Assembly: GCA_033064195.1 (NCBI GenBank)
Contig: JARBJD010000039.1
Span: forward strand, 124,001 to 188,000
Direction of reading: 5' to 3'
DNA from: Blattamonas nauphoetae
Taxonomy: Eukaryota; Preaxostyla; Oxymonadida
Length of the DNA stretch: 64,000 bases
Part shown: piece after piece, positions 58,901-64,000 of the stretch
Layout of the letters: every line of letters starts with the position of its first letter
Numbering within the stretch: the stretch's first letter is position 1
The notes under the pieces: model-generated
Seen by the model: the letters and a program-made list of their open reading frames with translations, nothing else
What the model was told of the DNA's origin: nothing
The model's database searches: none
Made by a program: the position numbers and the translations under genes

Positions 58901-61900
58901 ACGATGGCTGTTTCGATCTTCATTCTCAGTTGAAGTCGGGGATCCTGTCCCAGGAAGAGTTGCATCAATTGGATCAAATTGACAACTCCTTTCTGAACCT
59001 TGGCACAGTGTTGTAAGAGTCGCTCGGCTTCAGTAATCCCGAATTCCGATTCTTCCTGGGCGAATCCATTGAAATGGGAAAGCATGGCAGAGAAATCGTA
59101 CGTCGTTAAATCTTGAAGATACTTGTTGAGATGAGTTGTGAGAGCGAGGAAGACTGTCTGATCCAATCCATCTTTCAGAAATGTCCTGAAAAGTGATTTA
59201 TGGATATTCTTGATCTCACCAAATGGGAAGGCAGGGACGAGTGACTTGAGATAACCGCTGAGGGAGTCGATCTGATCAAGCTTGATTCTCGACCGTTTTA
59301 GTTGGTGATGGTCAGTCGTTGGATGTATTTCGATTGGTGGTTTGTTATCTTCATCCAAGGCTACAAACGTGATTGGCGAAGTGATCAAATCTTGATCGAC
59401 TGCTGGTGTCCTTCCACTAATAACCGATGTGATGGTGTCTTTCGTGAGTGCTGGTCGTCGAGGGTAAACGAGGGAATGCGAGGGTGAGGATGCTTTTAAA
59501 GGATCGACTCCAATCGAAAGCAGAGCATAGTCATTCGACATTGAATCATCTGAAGACTCCGAATCTGACAAATTCACGTTCCCAGAGTGATTATGATCCA
59601 TTCCATCATCGTTGATTCCGTTTATGGCCTCCCTATCTGCATCAAAGAAGAGGATCATCAGTGGGAAGCTCTGAACGATGGACTCAATCATCTTTGTGTT
59701 GATGCTGTTGTGAAGGGCCCTCTCAAGTGTCTCAAAGAAGGCAATTCGATCGCCATCGGGGAAGAATGGGAGGGGTTCGTGGAAAAGGATTCGTTCTTCC
59801 ATACACCCCACGAATCCCACAACACGCACGGTTTGTTGTGAGAGTCTTGTGTCGTTTGAACCTTCCGACCCTTTCGCTGACATTTGAATTGATTTAGGGT
59901 TGGGTGTCAATGTGTGTGAGGGAGTATTTCTGACTTCTGGAAGAGTAGGCATCTTGTGAAGCGGTTTTCGGCCCGGAATGAATGAGTGATCGCCGAAACT
60001 CTTTCGACGATTCTTGTTTGATGGTTGTTTGTGTTGAGGTGTGATCGATGGAATTGGGTGGATGACAGGCCCAGCAATGTGGGACGGATGCGTTGGAACT
60101 GAGGGGATTGTCAATGAATGTCGACGGAGAGGTGTTGCTGTTCCTTTCTCACTGTGATGACTTGAGTGAGATGTTTTCTGGGCCGCAACTTTCGGTTTAA
60201 TCGATGGAGGACGAACAGGTTCAATGGAAGAGAGAGAGTCGGAATCGTCCTTGTTTGACGAGAGAATTGTCACCTCCTTCCGCGGAGGGGTCCGAAAGGT
60301 TGATTCTGAGACTTCTGATTGTGTCCCATCATCAGAATCATCATTTGACGGATGGTTAGAGGGTGGGATGAGAGTAAGAAGTGGGTTGAGTTGGTCGGAA
60401 TCGATGATAAGTTCCTGGAGGCCTGGAAAGAGGAGACGGAGAACAGGATGAAGATCCTTTGGGGAAACAGCGTAGGAGAGAGAGGCGATGATAGTGTCGA
60501 TTGGTAGAAGATGGAGTGAAGGGTACAGATCCGCATTCATCTTCAGAAATGACATCACATCACTTTTGCATTGAATGAGGTGTTCGGAGATGTGAGGGAG
60601 GATATGCGAGATCGCTTCACCATCCCCAAACACACGAAATGGAACTGAGTCTCTGAGAATGCTCCCAATCAGTCTCGCCCAATCTTCGGTCAAATCGATG
60701 AAGCGTCTGTAGATATCTTCGATCTGGTTGATGACTGAACGAGATCCGAAAAGATTTCGAAGATTCACCCAAAGTGTCTGAGTCTCCATGAAGAGCTGGA
60801 GTCTGCTGGGGAGCTCAGCGAGTGAAGCACGAAGTTCGTGGATGCGATCAAGGAAAGGGTTGATATACTTGTTGTGATGAAGGGTCAAGATCTTAGTGAG
60901 AGAGTTCTGTGCCTTTGATATCGCATTCTGGATGGATACGTCGCTCACAATGAAGCAGTCATTCAGCATAATGTCCATGAACTTCCATTTGTCTGCCCAT
61001 GTGTCGGAGAGAGCTGAAAGAAGACGAGAAAATTCTGGTTTGTCTTCTTGAACGAACTCGAGGCAGATTCTGTTGTGCCACGCATCCGTCATCTGGTTCA
61101 GTTCCGTCTCGATCTTGCTCTCGTGGAAGGCAGAAACCGACATCGTTCGGAACTCTTCTTCATGTTCTTCAATCATCGCTTCAAACAGCTCGCCGAAAGT
61201 GGGCGAGATAAGACCTTCGCTTTCGGGAATGGAGAAGCATCGTTTCAGGATGTCTTTTCCAGTCTGAGCCGCGAGTTCTTCCCAGTGACGTTGTTTCATA
61301 TGTCTTGGATCGATGTCACAGATGAAAAGTCGCTTCTTGAGCCATTCTAACTCCATCGTCATGCGCTGCTCCATCGGATGAGGTTGGGAAGAAGCGATGG
61401 GCGTGACTTCGAGGAGATGGTGCACTTGTTTGAGCTTCAGCTGAAAATAAAGTCGCTCGGACGAGACTCGATCGAGTTGGACCTCCAACAGACGAGAGAT
61501 CCGCAGATTTCCCAACCAGATCAAAAATTCAAGTAACAAAGACGTGAGTTCCTTGACATAGTTCAGTCTGTTTATCATGCATTCCAGTTCGCTGTGATGG
61601 GTGGGCTCCAGATTCAAAACAGCCGCCTCAATATTGATTTCGGTAAGGTGTTGCTTCTTCTCATTCAAATGGTGGGTGACCTGGTTCACCAAATCGACTC
61701 TCTGTCGGACTGACAGATCGAGAACGGTTGCATCGACGTCTTCCTCCAAACCAAGCTGAGGGAGAGAGGCTAAGTACATGTTGATCTGAAACAAAACACT
61801 CATCCGAGTCTGCTGGAATTGATTCAGAAGTGTAGTCCTCTTATCCGACGACCATCTCGTGAGGTATCTCTGGAAATCTGTGAGGATCTCCAGCATGTGC

Positions 61901-64000
61901 CGTTGTTGTTTGAGTGTGGTTTCCAGTGAAGATGCAGTTTTCGCCCCAAGTTGTGAATATGAGGCGGAACATTCGGAGGCTGTGTTGAGGAGAGCTTCAA
62001 TGTTCGGCTCCCGATTGATCCCATCGAGCACAGCTCTGAGCAGACTCACCTTTTCGATGTTTTGGAGATCTCCGATGTCTGATGACTTGTCCTGGTCTTG
62101 TGAATTCGACCCACCTGAGAACTGGAACGAAGAATCTGAGATGTTGCGTCGGCCAAGATTGAGAGTCAACAAGTTCTGAATTCGATTGAATGAATCAGAG
62201 ATGAGTGCCATCAATTCTTCCGCATCCGCCAAGACAACATCCAACAGTTCCTGGATGAGGACATCGATGTTTGAGATCAGAAGAGGAAGCAGCTTTGTTG
62301 TGGATGAGATTGTGAGTGACGGAGTCAGCCTCACAGGAGAGAGGACTTCCGAGACGTATTGGAGGACCTCCTTCGGGAGAAGACGGGTGATGGGTGCTTC
62401 GCCCACAACTCCTGTCTTTTGGGTGACTCTCTTCTTCCATGTCCGCACTTTGTGTTCCAATGCAAACTGAGAGACTGACTGGTCTTCACTTTGAGATGGT
62501 TCGGAATCGTCGGAAGACGAGCATTTGATGGCGACGAGGATCGCTCGCCAGATTTGGAGATTTCTGACGGAACGTTGAACATACACACACCGCTTCTCGC
62601 AAATCACTCGAATCTTCTCGACATGATCGACGGTTTTGTGATGCACATTCACGTGGTTGGTGAAGGTGATCAGAGACACCTGTGACTCCCCACAGAACGG
62701 ACAGTCGTACGGGATGGCTTCAGGACAGAAGCGGAGCTCTGGAGACGACGGCTGTCTTTCAAACGAACTTTGGGTGGGCAATTGAGACAATTCAGGATAT
62801 CCTGTTCGGAACACAATGCGTGCTCGATTGACGATGGTCTTGGGGAGGAACGAGTAGCGATCGCGTTGATGATGCTGAAGAGAGGAGTGAGCACTTTGTG
62901 ACGACGAAAGGTTCGAGAGTTCATCAGAGTCTTTGCAAGATGCCACGGCGACAAGAGATTGGACATCCTTGTTAGAGCAGGAATTATTGATGCCCGAATG
63001 CAGACACGTTTGGAGGAGAGTCGCTTCAAAGGCCTTCTCAATGTCTTGAGGAGTGACACGGCGAAAAGAGCCGGGAATTGCGAAAGTTGGGAAGTCAGAA
63101 GGATAGTTTGTTGTTCCAGACGACCTCAGCTTCACCCCGATGTCCAAAATAGGCTGTGTTAGATCAGAAAAGACATCCAATCGAGATTTGAGTGGGACAG
63201 TCAGTTCCCCGATGGTCAAAAGGGCAGTGAGAGTCAGAAGAGTCTCGTGGATCATTGAATTTGATTCTGACAGACTGTGCCACATCAGATCTGGTTCATT
63301 GTCATCGAATGCGACGGTTGGCGAAACTGTCAACGAATCCGACCCTGACCCACTATCTGTCTGTGAAGAAAAGTCGAGGGTGGAATTTTCATCTTGGTCA
63401 CCTGATGGGTTGGGAAGAGTGAACGAAAAGTCTGCTTGCTGGAGGAGCATCATGGGAAGACCTTCTCGCTCAAAATCATTGTTTATTTGACTAACAACTG
63501 TCAATCGTTCAATATCATCGGAGTCATCTGTCTCATATTTATCGTCTTGAATACGATCTGCCGGATTAACTGCTGTTTGGATCATCGGGTTGGGTTCATT
63601 TTCTCGGTGATTCTGTTCTCTGATATCTTCTTGTCTACGATATTCTTTTTCATGAAAACGTGAGATATGATGTCGAATAAGTCTTTCTGTTGAATCTGAG
63701 GAGAAATGATGCCATTTTGGGAGGAGTTTGATAGAGTCAAAAAACTGTTTGATTATGTGGTTAATACTTCTCTGAATCGTTGATAAAGAAGGCGAAAGAA
63801 CAGCTTGGCCATCAATAAAGTTCGCTTCTATGTGAAATAAGAAATTGTTTCGGTTGAGAACGTATGCGGATGAAATCTGTTGGGGTGTGTCAGGTGTACT
63901 GGCCGTTGCTGAATCAACCGCTTCTTGACTATGAGAAAATGGACATGCAATGGCAATTGTTTTCAAAGCCTCCAGTGATCGAAGCATTACATGGTGTATT
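43945..64000 (-). CDS. Highly divergent dynein heavy chain (DNHD1-like?), at least 6,679 aa, 5' end beyond the window
   Basis: One uninterrupted 20-kb frame. Near residue 60 LSPSLSTIQRSINHIIKQFF matches the conserved segment that precedes the dynein linker, so the N-terminal tail must lie past the right edge or be missing. AAA1 is recognised by GKWALLENID (about 1942), where axonemal dyneins have a Walker B, and by LLPEQIRTNFRPIVL (about 2010); no AAA1 P-loop is found. AAA2 keeps GPARSGKSS (about 2466). AAA3 and AAA4 (VAVLTYPHMITDAFIEEV, about 3732) lack P-loops. A stalk coiled coil (about 4490-4560) leads to NVNPPVSIRYLIDILFIIL (about 4580). AAA5 has VTVNPGFRLFIINK (about 5115); AAA6 follows, and YVIGIAMNGFAWD (about 6480) marks the C-terminal domain. 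Large Ser/Pro-rich inserts enlarge it beyond the usual 4,000-4,600 aa. It probably does not work as a normal motor. Confidence 0.8.

Noticed and set aside
44001-63490. Many open frames on the plus strand opposite the dynein-like gene
   Set aside because: They lack domains and follow the antisense of a conserved minus-strand frame, so they are shadows.
1-64000. CRISPR arrays, rRNA or tRNA genes and bacterial operons
   Set aside because: No regularly spaced repeats, no recognisable rRNA segments and no tRNA cloverleaf were noticed by eye. A covariance-model search would be needed to exclude tRNAs fully.

Overview
The window is nuclear DNA of a protist. Genes carry short GT-AG introns: most that I could place are 30-50 nt, some 80-115 nt, and a few candidates 23-26 nt. 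The standard genetic code holds, because one reading frame stays open for 6,679 codons. Flagellar and centrosomal genes sit beside large secreted, membrane-anchored repeat proteins and several kinds of transposon. Together these suggest an oxymonad or related Preaxostyla flagellate such as Blattamonas or Monocercomonoides. That placement is inference from gene style, not proof.

Layout. 1-1.5 kb: a possible tiny membrane-protein gene and a coiled-coil protein gene, both on minus. 1.7-3.95 kb: an apparently whole pogo/Tigger-like DNA transposon with inverted repeats and TA target duplications. 4.06-5.29 kb: a coiled-coil plus SPRY-like gene on minus. 5.5-13.9 kb: a very large surface protein gene on plus, with signal peptide, repeats, one membrane helix and a cytoplasmic pseudokinase. 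It is split by a roughly 1.45-kb insertion that itself contains a hAT-type MITE with perfect 8-bp target duplications. 13.9-17.8 kb: poorly resolved plus-strand exons. 17.8-22.7 kb: a DIRS-type tyrosine-recombinase retrotransposon fossil with both inverted terminal repeats and the internal complementary region, and a mariner-type MITE nested in its right repeat.

22.7-37.6 kb: a compact run of host genes, nearly all on minus: F-box with an RCC1-like propeller, doublecortin, a disordered protein, an SFI1-like centrin-binding protein, an unidentified Ser/Pro-rich protein and a CFAP96/UPF0602-like protein. One disordered-protein gene on plus is divergent from the CFAP96-like gene. 37.9-42.4 kb: a second surface protein of the same style. 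42.8-43.7 kb: two small minus genes.

43.9-64.0 kb: a single intron-free 20-kb frame encoding a highly divergent dynein heavy chain. It runs off the right edge. Only AAA2 keeps a recognisable P-loop; those of AAA1, AAA3 and AAA4 look lost. The dynein, SFI1, CFAP96 and doublecortin genes are all expected to act at microtubules, basal bodies or axonemes, but no operon-like co-regulation can be claimed.
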